This document shows positions 53,033 through 62,857 of a stretch of 64,000 nt of DNA, in pieces. Location of the stretch: positions 1 through 64,000 of the forward strand of contig CAZSUN010000002.1 of assembly GCA_964610045.1 (NCBI GenBank), in the 5' to 3' direction. The position numbers were made by a program, and so were the translations under genes. A model generated the notes under the pieces. That model was not told the DNA's origin, made no database searches, and saw only the letters and a program-made list of their open reading frames with translations. Numbering within the stretch: position 1 is the first letter of the stretch; each line of letters begins with the position of its first letter. The stretch comes from JACCYX01 sp964610045 (GTDB lineage: Bacteria; Chloroflexota; Chloroflexia; Thermomicrobiales; UBA6265).

Positions 53033-55213
53033 CTAACGACGCGGCGCGGTAGCCAGCAATTCAGACTCCGCGACGCCGGCGGCGGGAGCGTAGAGATACT
53101 TCACGTAGTCAACCAGCATCCGGCGGGCGCCGAACTTCGGCGCAACTGTCCTGATCGATTCCTTTTGAAGGGTCAACCACTCGTGCGGCAATCCGTCACT
53201 CGAACGGTTGTAGTACATCGGGACGATCTGCTTTTCGATAACCTCGTAGATGGCGTTGGCTTCTTCCTCGTCCTGCGCATCGCCACCACGCGTTGAGGAT
53301 GCGATACCCCAGCCGTTGCTGTTGTCCGCCTCGTGCCCCTCGATCCACCAACCGTCGAGGATACTGCAGTTGGGAACCCCGTTCACCGCAGCCTTCATGC
53401 CACTGGTGCCACTGGCTTCCAGCGGGTACCGCGGATTGTTGATCCAGACATCCACTCCCGCCACGAGGAGGCTTGCCAGACCCATCTCGTAATCCTCGAC
53501 AAAGGCGATTCGGCCACCGAGTCGCGGATCACGGGCGCGAAGGTAGATTTCCTGGATCAACCGCTTGCCCCCCTCGTCCGCCGGATGCGCCTTGCCAGCG
53601 AACACGATCTGGACCGGGTTGTCGGGATTGTTCAGGATCGTCGCCAGCCGGTCGATATCGCGGAACAACAATGTTGCCCGTTTGTAGGTGGCGAACCGAC
53701 GCGCAAACCCGAGTGTGAGGACTCCGGCGTTCAGGAATGGCCCTGACGACAGCATCTGCCACGCATCGAACTGGCCCTCGGCGTACCTGCGACGTGCCCG
53801 TTCGTCCATTTCGTCGATGAGGGCCTGCTTGGCGACGAGGTGCGTCTGCCAGAGTTCTCCGTCCGGAATGTTGTGGACGGTCTCCCATACCTGCGGATCA
53901 TCCTGTCGTTCGGACCAGTTGCGAGGCAGGTACCGGTTGAACAGGTGGCGCATGTTGGGCGAGATCCAGGTCCTGAGGTGCACACCGTTGGTGATACTGC
54001 GAATCGGCGCTTCGTCCGGGGTGATTCCCGGCCAAAGGTCGTACCACATCTCCCGGGATACTTCACCGTGCTTTTCGCTTACGCCATTGACATGCTTGGC
54101 CATCCGTAGGGCGAGCGCAGTGAAGTTGAAGCCGGACCGTTCGCCATGGGCGCCCAGTTCGAAGAATTCCTCACGGCTGAGGCCAAGTTCGGGCCAGTAG
54201 TGAGCGAAATACCGGTCCATCATGGCTGGGGAGAAGATGTCGTGCCCGGCCGGCACGGGGGTGTGCGTCGTGAATATGGTGTTGTCGCGCACCAACTCGA
54301 TCGCTTCGTCGAATGTGCTGCCTCGCAGGACGTATTCACGGGCTCGTTCGAGCAGATGCAGGGCGGCGTGGCCCTCATTCGCGTGCCAGTAGGCTGGTTC
54401 GATCCCGAGTGCGCGAAGAAGCCGGACCCCACCGATCCCCAGCACGATCTCCTGCCGTAGCCGGTGCTCGGTATCGCCACCGTAGAGACGGGACGAGAGC
54501 TCGCGGGTCCACTCGGGGTTCCCATCGACATCGGAGTCGAGCAGGTAGATCGGGACGCGGCCAACCTGCACCTGCCAGACCGCGAGGCGGAGCGGACCGC
54601 TCCCGTCTGATAGATCCACCTCGACCAGCAGCGGCGTCCCGTCCTGGTTCAGGACCTGGGTGGTCGGTTCCGCCCGAGGGTCGAGCTTCGCCGGCACGTC
54701 GTGCTGCCAGCCGTCGTGATCGATGCGTTGTCGCAAGTATCCCTGACGGTAGAGCAGGCTGACCCCAACCAGGGGGATGCCCATGTCACTGGCTTCCTTG
54801 GTATGGTCACCGGCCAGCACGCCAAGACCGCCCGAGTAAATGGGCAGGGCCCGATGCAGACCAAACTCCGCGGAGAAGTAGGCAACGGTCTTGTCGACGA
54901 GTTCAGGGCAATGCTTGCCCAGCCAGGTCCGTTCCGGCGGCGTGTTCAGCATTTCATCGAATGCCTCAACAGCCGTGTCGTACTGGCCGAGGAAGTCCTG
55001 ATTGCGCGCAGCTGCTTCCAACCGCCCTGGATCGATCCGGTGCAGGAAGAGGACCGGATTCTGTTCGACCACGTTCCAGAGAACAGGATGCAGTTGCTCG
55101 AACAGGAACCGGGCAGGCCTGCTCCAGGTCCACCAAAGATTGTACGCAAGGTCGTTCAGTCGCTCGATCCGCGCTGGTAGCGAAACGGGATCGACGGCGG
55201 CGGTCGGACTCAT
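53033..55213 (-). CDS. glgP: Alpha-glucan phosphorylase (glycogen phosphorylase family)
   Basis: 726 aa GT35 enzyme that removes glucose-1-phosphate from alpha-1,4-glucans. The N-terminal region (LNDLAYNLWWTWSRPARFLFEQLHP) is DUF3417-like. The PLP-site segment EASGTSGMKAAVNG contains the Schiff-base Lys, and TYKRATLLFRDIDRL is typical of the family. The length fits the shorter TIGR02094-type phosphorylases. The ATG at 55213 has GAGGAG about 11 nt upstream; the frame upstream is non-conserved. Confidence 0.92.
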   Translation of the reverse strand: MSPTAAVDPVSLPARIERLNDLAYNLWWTWSRPARFLFEQLHPVLWNVVEQNPVLFLHRIDPGRLEAAARNQDFLGQYDTAVEAFDEMLNTPPERTWLGKHCPELVDKTVAYFSAEFGLHRALPIYSGGLGVLAGDHTKEASDMGIPLVGVSLLYRQGYLRQRIDHDGWQHDVPAKLDPRAEPTTQVLNQDGTPLLVEVDLSDGSGPLRLAVWQVQVGRVPIYLLDSDVDGNPEWTRELSSRLYGGDTEHRLRQEIVLGIGGVRLLRALGIEPAYWHANEGHAALHLLERAREYVLRGSTFDEAIELVRDNTIFTTHTPVPAGHDIFSPAMMDRYFAHYWPELGLSREEFFELGAHGERSGFNFTALALRMAKHVNGVSEKHGEVSREMWYDLWPGITPDEAPIRSITNGVHLRTWISPNMRHLFNRYLPRNWSERQDDPQVWETVHNIPDGELWQTHLVAKQALIDEMDERARRRYAEGQFDAWQMLSSGPFLNAGVLTLGFARRFATYKRATLLFRDIDRLATILNNPDNPVQIVFAGKAHPADEGGKRLIQEIYLRARDPRLGGRIAFVEDYEMGLASLLVAGVDVWINNPRYPLEASGTSGMKAAVNGVPNCSILDGWWIEGHEADNSNGWGIASSTRGGDAQDEEEANAIYEVIEKQIVPMYYNRSSDGLPHEWLTLQKESIRTVAPKFGARRMLVDYVKYLYAPAAGVAESELLATAPRR

Positions 55214-55473
55214 AGTGTCGGATACTCCTCGAACAGGTGCATGGATGCGACTGTGCGTATTGGGCGCTGGTTCGCACTCTGCCAATGACTTTTCAACTTC
55301 GCTAGTATTGCCGACAGCGATGCGATCAACAAACTCATGTGCACGATGCACAAGACGGCTTTCGGCATGCATGGAGCCGAATCCAGTCTGCACAATTGGA
55401 GGAGACCGTCAGTGGTGAGACGATAAACGCCACAAACGACGGCGATTTCCCAGTTTCGTGGAGCACAACCGGG

Positions 55474-56976
55474 ATGACTACCACCTCCACAGCATCCGGA
55501 ACACGGTCCGGTCTGTCTCACCTCCTGCTCCCGGCGGCCGTGCTGGTCGCGGTCGCCTGGTGCTGGTCTCTGCAATACCCGTTCTGGCCGCACCGCAACG
55601 CCCTGCTCGACCAGGGCAAGATCGTGAGTTACAGCTGGATCGCCTTCGCGCTCTTCATCGGTGGAATATCGCTTTGGCTGTGGTCACTCTGGGCGATCCT
55701 GCCTGCCCTCCGCGGCATACCGTTTCACCAGGTGCGGCGCGTGTTGTTCCCGGTCATCTGCATCGTCTATGTGGCGTTCGTCCTGATGTATCCGACGAAT
55801 GCGATCGACGTCTACATCTATGCCGTCCGATCCCGGCTGCTGACGGAATATGGAGCGAACCCGAGCGCGGCGCTGCCCATGACCTGGTGGGACGTCGATC
55901 CATACATGCACTTCGCCTCCCGGGAGTGGGCGGACGATACCTCGCCGTACGGACCGCTCTGGAACCAACTCGCAGCACCGGTGACCGCACTCTCGGGCGA
56001 CAACATCGGCCTGGCCGTGATCGGGTTCAAAATCCTCAGCGTCATCGCGATCGCACTCACCGGCTGGTTGATTTACGACGCGCTGGATCATGTCGGGAAC
56101 GATTGGGCACTGGTCGCGGCGCTGTTCTGGCTCCTGAACCCTCTCGTTCTTTGGGACGGAATTGGCAACGCCCACAACGATGTGACGTTGATGTTGCCGA
56201 CTATCGCGGCACTTTGGGCGTGGAGCCGTCGTTACGACAACCTGGTGATCCCGTTACTGGTAGCGGCGTTTCTCATCAAATACGTCTCGATCATCCTGTT
56301 TCCGATCGCCATCGTTGCCCTGTGGCGCCGCAATTCCCGGGCGCAGCGAATAGAAGGAGCGCTTTGGGCGTTCGGAGGCGGACTGCTCGTCGTGGCATTC
56401 AGCCTCTTTCCGTTCTACGACCTCGGGGCTATTGTCGACAGCGCCCGTGCCCAGGGTGCGCGTATCAGTGCTTCGCTGGCCTGGTGGATCCTGGCAACAG
56501 TCAACCGGTTGGAAATCGCCCAACCAACCGTGGAAACCGCCCAGAATGTGGCCTACGCCATCACGATTGCCGCGATAGCCTTCTGGGTATGGCGTGTCTG
56601 GACGAAGCCTGCTGATTTCCCGCGCGCGTGTTTCGAAGCGACATTTGCCTTCATGCTGGTTGCATCAACCAACCAGCGCGGATGGTACGTCATATGGCTT
56701 GTCCCCCTCGCAGCCATGATCATCCCGGCCGAACCGTGGCGGCGCACACTGACATGGTCGGTGACGTCGATGGCCGGCCATGCCTGTTCGATTTGGCTCT
56801 GGTTTGTCTGGGATTGGGACAACTGGGATCGTTACTGGTATTCATCGATCATGGTTGGAGTCGTCTATTTGCCAGTGCTCGCCGTGACCCTTTGGGACGT
56901 GGTGAGTCCCGGACTCCGTTCGCGCCAGGTACCGGGTTTCGATCCAGACCACTTGCAGACGCCGCATCGCGGTTAG
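55474..56976 (+). CDS. GT-C type membrane glycosyltransferase (mannosyltransferase-like)
   Basis: 500 aa polytopic protein with about 10-12 TM helices. The first loop after TM (YPTNAIDVYIYAVRSRLLTEYGANP) and NAHNDVTLMLPTIAALWAWS are seen in alpha-(1,6)-mannopyranosyltransferase/DUF2029-like GT-C proteins. It probably transfers a sugar from a polyprenyl-phosphate donor in envelope glycan synthesis. ATG 55474 has GGAG about 10 nt upstream. It is divergent from glgP. Confidence 0.8.
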   Translation: MTTTSTASGTRSGLSHLLLPAAVLVAVAWCWSLQYPFWPHRNALLDQGKIVSYSWIAFALFIGGISLWLWSLWAILPALRGIPFHQVRRVLFPVICIVYVAFVLMYPTNAIDVYIYAVRSRLLTEYGANPSAALPMTWWDVDPYMHFASREWADDTSPYGPLWNQLAAPVTALSGDNIGLAVIGFKILSVIAIALTGWLIYDALDHVGNDWALVAALFWLLNPLVLWDGIGNAHNDVTLMLPTIAALWAWSRRYDNLVIPLLVAAFLIKYVSIILFPIAIVALWRRNSRAQRIEGALWAFGGGLLVVAFSLFPFYDLGAIVDSARAQGARISASLAWWILATVNRLEIAQPTVETAQNVAYAITIAAIAFWVWRVWTKPADFPRACFEATFAFMLVASTNQRGWYVIWLVPLAAMIIPAEPWRRTLTWSVTSMAGHACSIWLWFVWDWDNWDRYWYSSIMVGVVYLPVLAVTLWDVVSPGLRSRQVPGFDPDHLQTPHRG

Positions 56977-57095
56977 CGCCAATCACTGCCCGATCAACAG
57001 ACCTGAGCGAACACGCAACACCCCATTGTGTCGGTTGGCGGCAGGAATGGACGCTGACAAACCACATCCCGCCTATCCTGGACGACGCATCGTCC

Positions 57096-57851
57096 CTATA
57101 CCTCGCCGAGGTATGCCTTGCGAACCATCTCGTTGTGCAACAGCGACTGCGCATCGTCAGAGAGGAGGATCGTTCCGGTTTGCAGCACGTAACCACGGTG
57201 CGCGATCCCCAGGGCCATGAGCGCGTTCTGCTCCACCAGCAAGACGGTCGTTCCTTGTTTGTTGATGTCCTGGATGATCGAAAAGATCTGCTCGACGAGA
57301 ATCGGGGCCAGGCCCATCGACGGCTCGTCCAGCAAGAGGAGCTGTGGCTTGGCCATGAGGGCCCGCCCGATGGCCAGCATCTGCTGTTCGCCACCGGACA
57401 TGGTGCCCGCCTTCTGGTTGATGCGCTCCTTAAGGCGAGGAAAGAGGTCGAAGACGCGGGTGAGATCGTTCGGGTCGATCCTGCCGAGGACGAACGCGCC
57501 CATCTGCAGGTTCTCCATCACCGACATCCGGGGGAAAACGCGCCGCCCCTCGGGTGATTGCGCCACGCCCAGTTTGGCGACCTGATGCGCGGGTACTCCG
57601 CTGATGCGGTTTCCCCGCAACAGCACCTCGCCGGTCCTCGGTGACAACAGTCCGGAAATCGTCTTGAGGGTTGTGCTCTTGCCGGCGCCATTCGAACCGA
57701 TCAAGGTCACGATCTCGCCTTCGCTAACCTGGACGCTGATGCCCTTGAGCGCGTGTATGTGCCCGTAGTAGGTGTTGACGTCCTTGAGTTCCAGCATCGG
57801 CGATTGGGTGGGAACGCCGGCAGGCGACGGAAACACGGTGGTAGCAGCCAT
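57096..57851 (-). CDS. livF: Branched-chain amino acid-type ABC transporter ATP-binding protein LivF
   Basis: 251 aa ATPase. Walker A is GSNGAGKST, signature MSGGEQQMLAIGRAL, and Walker B LLLLDEP. It starts with about 20 extra residues before the conserved LELKDVNTYYG. Last gene of the liv operon; its ATG overlaps the livG stop by 1 nt (TAATG). Confidence 0.94.
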   Translation of the reverse strand: MAATTVFPSPAGVPTQSPMLELKDVNTYYGHIHALKGISVQVSEGEIVTLIGSNGAGKSTTLKTISGLLSPRTGEVLLRGNRISGVPAHQVAKLGVAQSPEGRRVFPRMSVMENLQMGAFVLGRIDPNDLTRVFDLFPRLKERINQKAGTMSGGEQQMLAIGRALMAKPQLLLLDEPSMGLAPILVEQIFSIIQDINKQGTTVLLVEQNALMALGIAHRGYVLQTGTILLSDDAQSLLHNEMVRKAYLGEV

Positions 57852-58735
57852 TACTGTGGTACTCCCGGTGCGTTCGCTTGCTGGTTCCCGGCAATTGGCG
57901 TATCGAACTGGCGCTGGAGTTCGGCGGCTCCCTTGCCCAGATACGCCTCTACCACCAGGGCATTGCCGCGTACCTCGGCCCCTGTGCCATCCGCTATCTT
58001 GTTGCCGTGATCGAGCACCGCCACGTGATCGGAAATGCCCATCACGACCTTCATGTCGTGCTCGATCAGCAGGATCGTGAGATTGAGATCCCGTCGCATC
58101 TTGTTGATGAATGTGGTCATGCCGGCGGTTTCACGAGGATTCATACCGGCAGTCGGCTCATCGAGGAGCAGGAGGCTCGGCCCGCTCGCGAGCGCGCGCG
58201 CCACCTCCAGACGCCGCTGATCGCCATAGGAGAGGTTCTTCGCCGTGACCTGCGCGTGGCGGCTGAGTCCGACATAGTCAAGCAGGCCGTAGGCGTTCTC
58301 TGCCGCCTCGCGCTCTTCCCTGTTGACCGTCCGGGTGCGCAGGATCGCGCCAACCGTACCGGTCGTCAGGCGGGTATGCATGCCGATCAGCACATTCTCG
58401 ATCACGGTCATGTTGGAAAACAGGCGGATATTCTGGAAGGTACGAGCGATACCGAGCCGGGTCACCTGGTCCGGACGCAGCGCCTTTCCACCGAATCCGC
58501 TGCCCCCGAAAATCGTTTGGCCCTTGAACGAGATCGTGCCTTCGGTCGGTTCGTAAATGCCGGCGATCATGTTGAAGAACGTGGTCTTGCCGGCGCCGTT
58601 GGGTCCGATCACGCTCGTGATGCTGCCGGTCTCTATCCGGAGATCGACCCCCTCAACCGCGACCAGTCCACCGAATCGTTTGGTCACTCCGCGCGTTTCG
58701 AGAATCGCCGGAGATGCCTGGGATGCTGTCTCCAT
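57851..58735 (-). CDS. livG: Branched-chain amino acid-type ABC transporter ATP-binding protein LivG
   Basis: 294 aa ATPase with Walker A GPNGAGKT, signature LSYGDQRRLEVARAL and Walker B LLLLDEP. LivG proteins are longer than LivF and contain the insertion visible here (LFSNMTVIENVLIGMHTRL). It follows livM by 2 nt. Confidence 0.94.
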   Translation of the reverse strand: METASQASPAILETRGVTKRFGGLVAVEGVDLRIETGSITSVIGPNGAGKTTFFNMIAGIYEPTEGTISFKGQTIFGGSGFGGKALRPDQVTRLGIARTFQNIRLFSNMTVIENVLIGMHTRLTTGTVGAILRTRTVNREEREAAENAYGLLDYVGLSRHAQVTAKNLSYGDQRRLEVARALASGPSLLLLDEPTAGMNPRETAGMTTFINKMRRDLNLTILLIEHDMKVVMGISDHVAVLDHGNKIADGTGAEVRGNALVVEAYLGKGAAELQRQFDTPIAGNQQANAPGVPQ

Positions 58736-58737
58736 GG

Positions 58738-59955
58738 CTAGACGTTCCCTCCAGCAAACCGGTGATCGCCTTCGCGAACATCGTACAGGTCTTCGTTGTC
58801 ATCCCCATCGTCGTCGCCCTCCATTTCGGCGGCACGACGGGCCGATGGGAAGAGTCCGCCGGGGCGTACGAGCATCAGGATGACGAGCGCGAGCCCGAAA
58901 ATCATCAGGCGGTCAGTCGTCAGGTTATGCGTGGCCAGCCAGTCGCCGAACCATGCCAGTGGCGGCCATGTGATTTTTTCGCCAAGGTTGTTCAGCGGTT
59001 CGGTCAGTTCCGTCGTCAGGATACGGTCGAATGCGCCGATGATGAGCGCACCACCGATGACCCCGTAGACATTGCCGATGCCCCCGAGGATGACCATCGC
59101 CAGGATGATGATGGAGACCGAAAACTGGAATTGGTCTGGGTAGACCACCCGTACGTAGCCGGCATACAGCGAACCGGCAAACCCCGAGAACGATGCGCCA
59201 AGCGCGAATGCCCAAAGCTTGGTCGAGACCGTGTTGATACCCATCGAGGATGCCGCGATTTCGTCTTCGCGGATCGCCTGCCACGATCGCCCGAGCCGGG
59301 AATCGTAGAGACGCGTGATCATGAACAATGAGACGAGGCCGACAACGAGGATGAGCCAGAACCAGTTCGCCTGATCGGTCGTTGCGAAGCTCATTTCCCT
59401 GCCGCCTGGCAACGGAATGGTCGGAGGTTTGGCAATCTGCCCAATTCCTTGCGGGCCGTTGGTGATGGTTTCGGCGTTCGTGAAGAAGTCGGGCACGATT
59501 TCGCCGAACCCGAGCGTCACGATTGCGAGATAGTCGCCCCGAAGGCGCAAGGTGGGAGCGCCCAGGATCACCCCAAAAACGGCAGCCAGCACCCAGGAGA
59601 CTGCCATCGCTGGCCAGAACGCCTGCATGAATTCCGGCACCCACCCGTTCTGGACGAACCAGCTGTTGGGTGACGTCAGGAATGCATTGCCATACGCGCC
59701 GATGACGAAGAAGGCGACGTAGCCAAGATCGAGCAGACCGGCGTAGCCAACGACGATGTTCAGCCCCATTGCCAGGATGACGTAGACAAGAATCGGGATC
59801 CACTCACCGAGGAGATCGAGCCCGAGCCACTTGTCGATGAACGGATAGAGCGCCGCCAAACCCGCGCAGAGCAGGACGATGATGAGGCGTTTCCGGTTTT
59901 CCTGCCGCCGCCCGGCGAACCACTGTTCGGCGCGAGTGGAGTACGTCGATGCCAC
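58738..59955 (-). CDS. livM: Branched-chain amino acid-type ABC transporter permease LivM
   Basis: 405 aa with about 10 TM helices. The conserved cytoplasmic loop is GRSWQAIREDEIAASSMGIN, a coupling-helix EAA-like motif. LGLDLLGEWIPILVYVILAMGLNIVVGYAG is typical of LivM. The C-terminus is an acidic soluble tail (MEGDDDGDDNEDLYDVREG). Confidence 0.94.
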   Translation of the reverse strand: MASTYSTRAEQWFAGRRQENRKRLIIVLLCAGLAALYPFIDKWLGLDLLGEWIPILVYVILAMGLNIVVGYAGLLDLGYVAFFVIGAYGNAFLTSPNSWFVQNGWVPEFMQAFWPAMAVSWVLAAVFGVILGAPTLRLRGDYLAIVTLGFGEIVPDFFTNAETITNGPQGIGQIAKPPTIPLPGGREMSFATTDQANWFWLILVVGLVSLFMITRLYDSRLGRSWQAIREDEIAASSMGINTVSTKLWAFALGASFSGFAGSLYAGYVRVVYPDQFQFSVSIIILAMVILGGIGNVYGVIGGALIIGAFDRILTTELTEPLNNLGEKITWPPLAWFGDWLATHNLTTDRLMIFGLALVILMLVRPGGLFPSARRAAEMEGDDDGDDNEDLYDVREGDHRFAGGNV

Positions 59956-59976
59956 TTTCCACCTACCTGCCGATCG

Positions 59977-60966
59977 TCAAACCTTGTCAGGCACGGACTG
60001 CCCAAGCAACCCGGACGGCCGAAACACCAGGACGAGGATGAGGATGCTGAAGATGACCGAGTTCGTCCATTGGCTCCCCCACCCGCTGAAGAACGTTCCC
60101 ATGAATCCGTCGCTGAAGGACCAGATCAAGCCGATCAGGAATCCCCCGACCACGGCTCCCGCGAGGTTCCCGATTCCACCGAGCACTGCCGCCGTGAATG
60201 CGAACAGACCGTAGCGGAAGCCGAGGCTGAACCGTCCGGCATTGTTGTAGAACAGCACGATCATGCCCGCGGCGCCGGCGAGACCGCCGCCAAGCAGGAA
60301 AGCCACCCCGATGGTGCGGTTGATATCGATGCCCATGAGCGCTGCCGCTTCCCGATCCTGCGAGGTGGCGCGCATGGCGGTACCGATCCGGGTGCGATAC
60401 ACGAACCAGGAAAGGAATACGAGGAGCGGAATGGTGACGCCAATCACGAACAGGTCGATCAGGCGGAGCCGGAGCGTCGAATCCGCGAACCAGTCATTCA
60501 GGATCGGCCATTCCTTGAGGACATTGTAGGTGCGCACCTCGCGTGGAATGAGCTCAGGCGCTGCGAAGGTATTCGATCCTCTCCAGTAAATGGCAATGTT
60601 TTGCAGGATGAAGCTCACGCCGATCGCTGCAATCAGCGGCGCCAGTTTCGGCGCGTTCCGCAGCTTTCTGTAGCACAGCTTGTCGATGCCGGCGTTGAGC
60701 AGTCCGGAGAATGCGATCGAGGCGAGCAGAGTACCGAGCAGGACGATGACGATCAGCCACCCAGACGACTCGCTGTCCACGCCGGATGCCATCACCACCG
60801 TGGCAGCGAAAAACGCCCCCATCATGAAGACTTCGCCATGAGCGAAGTTGATGAGTTCGATGATGCCGTAGACCAACGTATAGCCAAGCGCAATCAGGGC
60901 AACCAGCGATCCCGTCGCCAGTCCGATAATGACGTACTGAAAAAACTGGGTCCACTCAAAATCCAT
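59977..60966 (-). CDS. livH: Branched-chain amino acid-type ABC transporter permease LivH
   Basis: 329 aa permease. The coupling loop GTAMRATSQDREAAALMGIDINRTI and the start FQYVIIGLATGSLVALIALGYTLVYGIIELINFAHGE are highly typical. It pairs with LivM to form the translocation channel. It lies 21 nt upstream of livM. Confidence 0.95.
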   Translation of the reverse strand: MDFEWTQFFQYVIIGLATGSLVALIALGYTLVYGIIELINFAHGEVFMMGAFFAATVVMASGVDSESSGWLIVIVLLGTLLASIAFSGLLNAGIDKLCYRKLRNAPKLAPLIAAIGVSFILQNIAIYWRGSNTFAAPELIPREVRTYNVLKEWPILNDWFADSTLRLRLIDLFVIGVTIPLLVFLSWFVYRTRIGTAMRATSQDREAAALMGIDINRTIGVAFLLGGGLAGAAGMIVLFYNNAGRFSLGFRYGLFAFTAAVLGGIGNLAGAVVGGFLIGLIWSFSDGFMGTFFSGWGSQWTNSVIFSILILVLVFRPSGLLGQSVPDKV

Positions 60967-61044
60967 GGCATCCCACCGGAAGACGTTGGCCGTTCAACGA
61001 CCCCACTGCTACACGGCCAGGCCCCCGCCCAGGTTCGGGAACGC

Positions 61045-61077
61045 GAACCGGACCAGGCGTAACGCCTGGCCCGGTTC
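61045..61077 (-). promoter_or_regulatory. Intercistronic hairpin between livJ and livH
   Basis: GAACCGG and CCAGGCG (61045-61059) pair with CGCCTGG and CCGGTTC (61063-61077), with one A/C mismatch, around TAA. It lies between livJ stop (61088) and livH start (60966) and has no T-tract. Similar hairpins elsewhere keep binding-protein mRNA more abundant than permease mRNA. Confidence 0.55.
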
Positions 61078-61087
61078 CGTGACGTCG

Positions 61088-62443
61088 CTATTCTGCGAGT
61101 CCGATGAGTTCCTGGAACGTAATGACGCCGTCCGTCACGATGTTGAGGGAGATCGTGTCGGCGGTCGTGTCGCCCGTTTCGGTGAAGCTCCACTCACCCA
61201 CCAGGCCGCGGAAGCCTTCGGTATGGAACATGGCGTCCAGGATCTTGGCGCGGTCGGCTTCGCCAACCTTGTCGATCGCCTGGAGCACCACCACCGCGCA
61301 CTCGAACGAGTAGATCGAGTAGGCATCCGGTTCACGACCACCAATCTGCGGCGAGAACTGCTCGCGCCAGGTGGCGCCGATCCCTTCGAGCGCAGCGCCC
61401 GGGAGGCCGCCGAACGTGATGTACATACCTTCAGCCGCACCACCGGCGCCATCGACGAAGTCCTGGTTGACCAGGCCGTCCGGGCCAAGGATGACGACAT
61501 CCTCCGGGCTCATCAGGTCGCGGAGGTCTTGGACCAGCTTGCTCGCGTTCAGGTTCACGATGGCGCTGATGTAGATCAACTCAGGCGCTTCATTGGCGAT
61601 CTTGTTGGAAAGTGCCTGGAAGTCATCCGAAGCGGCATCAAAGGCCTCGAATCCCTTGACCTCGCCGCCGAACCCTTCGTACACGGCCTGGAAGATGGTC
61701 GCGAGACCTTGCCCGTAGGCCTGGTTGTCATGGAGGATGTAGACACTCTGAGCGCCGAGGGTGTTGTACACCCAGTTGGCTGAGGCGCCACCCTGGAGGT
61801 CATCCGCCGGGACCACCCGCATGTAGTTGCGGATGCCGGTTGGGTAGAGAACATCCGGGTAGCCTTCCGGATTGAACTCGTTTTCCTTGGTCAGGCGAAC
61901 GCCGGTATTGGCCGGCGAGATCATCGCGAGCCCACCCTCGTTGGTGATGGGGATCGATGCTTCCGCGGCGCCGGTGTTGAACGTCGCGATGTAGGCCATC
62001 GCCTCAGGATCGTTCACCACCTGGGTCGCGTTGTTCGCCTCAACCGTGGCATCCCACGCGCCATTGTTGGTCGAAATCCCGTCATCCATGGCGGTGTAGG
62101 TGATCGAGTAGCCGCCGGCGGCCCCACCCCAGAGTTCGAGCGCGAAGTTGACGGCCGCCGCGCCGTCGCCACCGATCTGTTCCGAGGAGCCCGTCATCGG
62201 CCAGGAGGAGTAGATATTGATGTTGCCCTTGCTGGTGTCGGAGATGTGCTCGATGCCTGGCACGCCGAGCGTTTCCGGGCCAAGCTCACCGCTGGCGTCC
62301 TGAGCGGCAACCGGGCCAGCAAGGACGGAACCAGCCACAGTGGCGGAAACCCCGAGCGCGAACGACCGGACCATGAACGTGCGCCGGTCAATGGCGCCGC
62401 TCTGCAGTTTTTCGACGAGTGACGTGAAGCGCGGATCAGTCAT
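61088..62443 (-). CDS. livJ: Branched-chain amino acid-type ABC transporter substrate-binding protein (LivJ-like)
   Basis: 451 aa periplasmic-binding protein, type I fold. The N-terminal IDRRTFMVRSFALGVSATVAGSVLA is a Tat-like signal (RRTF). Mature features include NIYSSWPMTGSSEQIGGDGAAAVNFALEL and VYILHDNQAYGQGLATIF. It brings ligand to LivHM; amino acid or amide specificity cannot be read. ATG 62443 has GGAGG about 10 nt upstream. It is the first and probably most expressed gene of the operon. Confidence 0.92.
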   Translation of the reverse strand: MTDPRFTSLVEKLQSGAIDRRTFMVRSFALGVSATVAGSVLAGPVAAQDASGELGPETLGVPGIEHISDTSKGNINIYSSWPMTGSSEQIGGDGAAAVNFALELWGGAAGGYSITYTAMDDGISTNNGAWDATVEANNATQVVNDPEAMAYIATFNTGAAEASIPITNEGGLAMISPANTGVRLTKENEFNPEGYPDVLYPTGIRNYMRVVPADDLQGGASANWVYNTLGAQSVYILHDNQAYGQGLATIFQAVYEGFGGEVKGFEAFDAASDDFQALSNKIANEAPELIYISAIVNLNASKLVQDLRDLMSPEDVVILGPDGLVNQDFVDGAGGAAEGMYITFGGLPGAALEGIGATWREQFSPQIGGREPDAYSIYSFECAVVVLQAIDKVGEADRAKILDAMFHTEGFRGLVGEWSFTETGDTTADTISLNIVTDGVITFQELIGLAE

Positions 62444-62857
62444 GCCGAGGATTCCTCCATCTTGCGGTCTGCGACGACCGTTTCTCCAGCCGGAACGCCA
62501 GGGACCATCCCTTGCGTTCGTACTGCCCCGATTGAGCGCCTTGCGGCCAATGGATACCCCGAAACGGGCAATACCCGGTCCGGTACGTGCTCCGAAATGT
62601 GCTGTGCTGGTCATCAGCCCGTTGCCGACAGCACCGGCGACTTTGCATGCATGCGCGCATCTGGTAATAACAGCGGAGAATAGTCGGACGCTCGCGGGCA
62701 TGTCAAATCGCGGCATGCCTTGCCGGTACCATAGCCCATCCCGATCGTTGCGTTCAGGGTCTTTTGTCCAGTACTTTCGGGCTGGCGGATCCAGACGGTT
62801 TCACGTATTTGTCGCTTTTGCACAGACGCACTGTCCCGCGTCATGGTGACTGAGCAC
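62444..62857. other. Divergent intergenic region between livJ and the FAD oxidoreductase gene
   Basis: 414 bp with no supported gene. It holds the livJ promoter at 62677-62706 and leaves an unusually long livJ leader of about 230 nt. Confidence 0.6.
62677..62706 (-). promoter_or_regulatory. Promoter of the liv operon
   Basis: The minus strand reads TTGACA, 18-nt spacer, TATTCT, with a perfect -35. The leader to livJ is about 230 nt. Confidence 0.72.
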
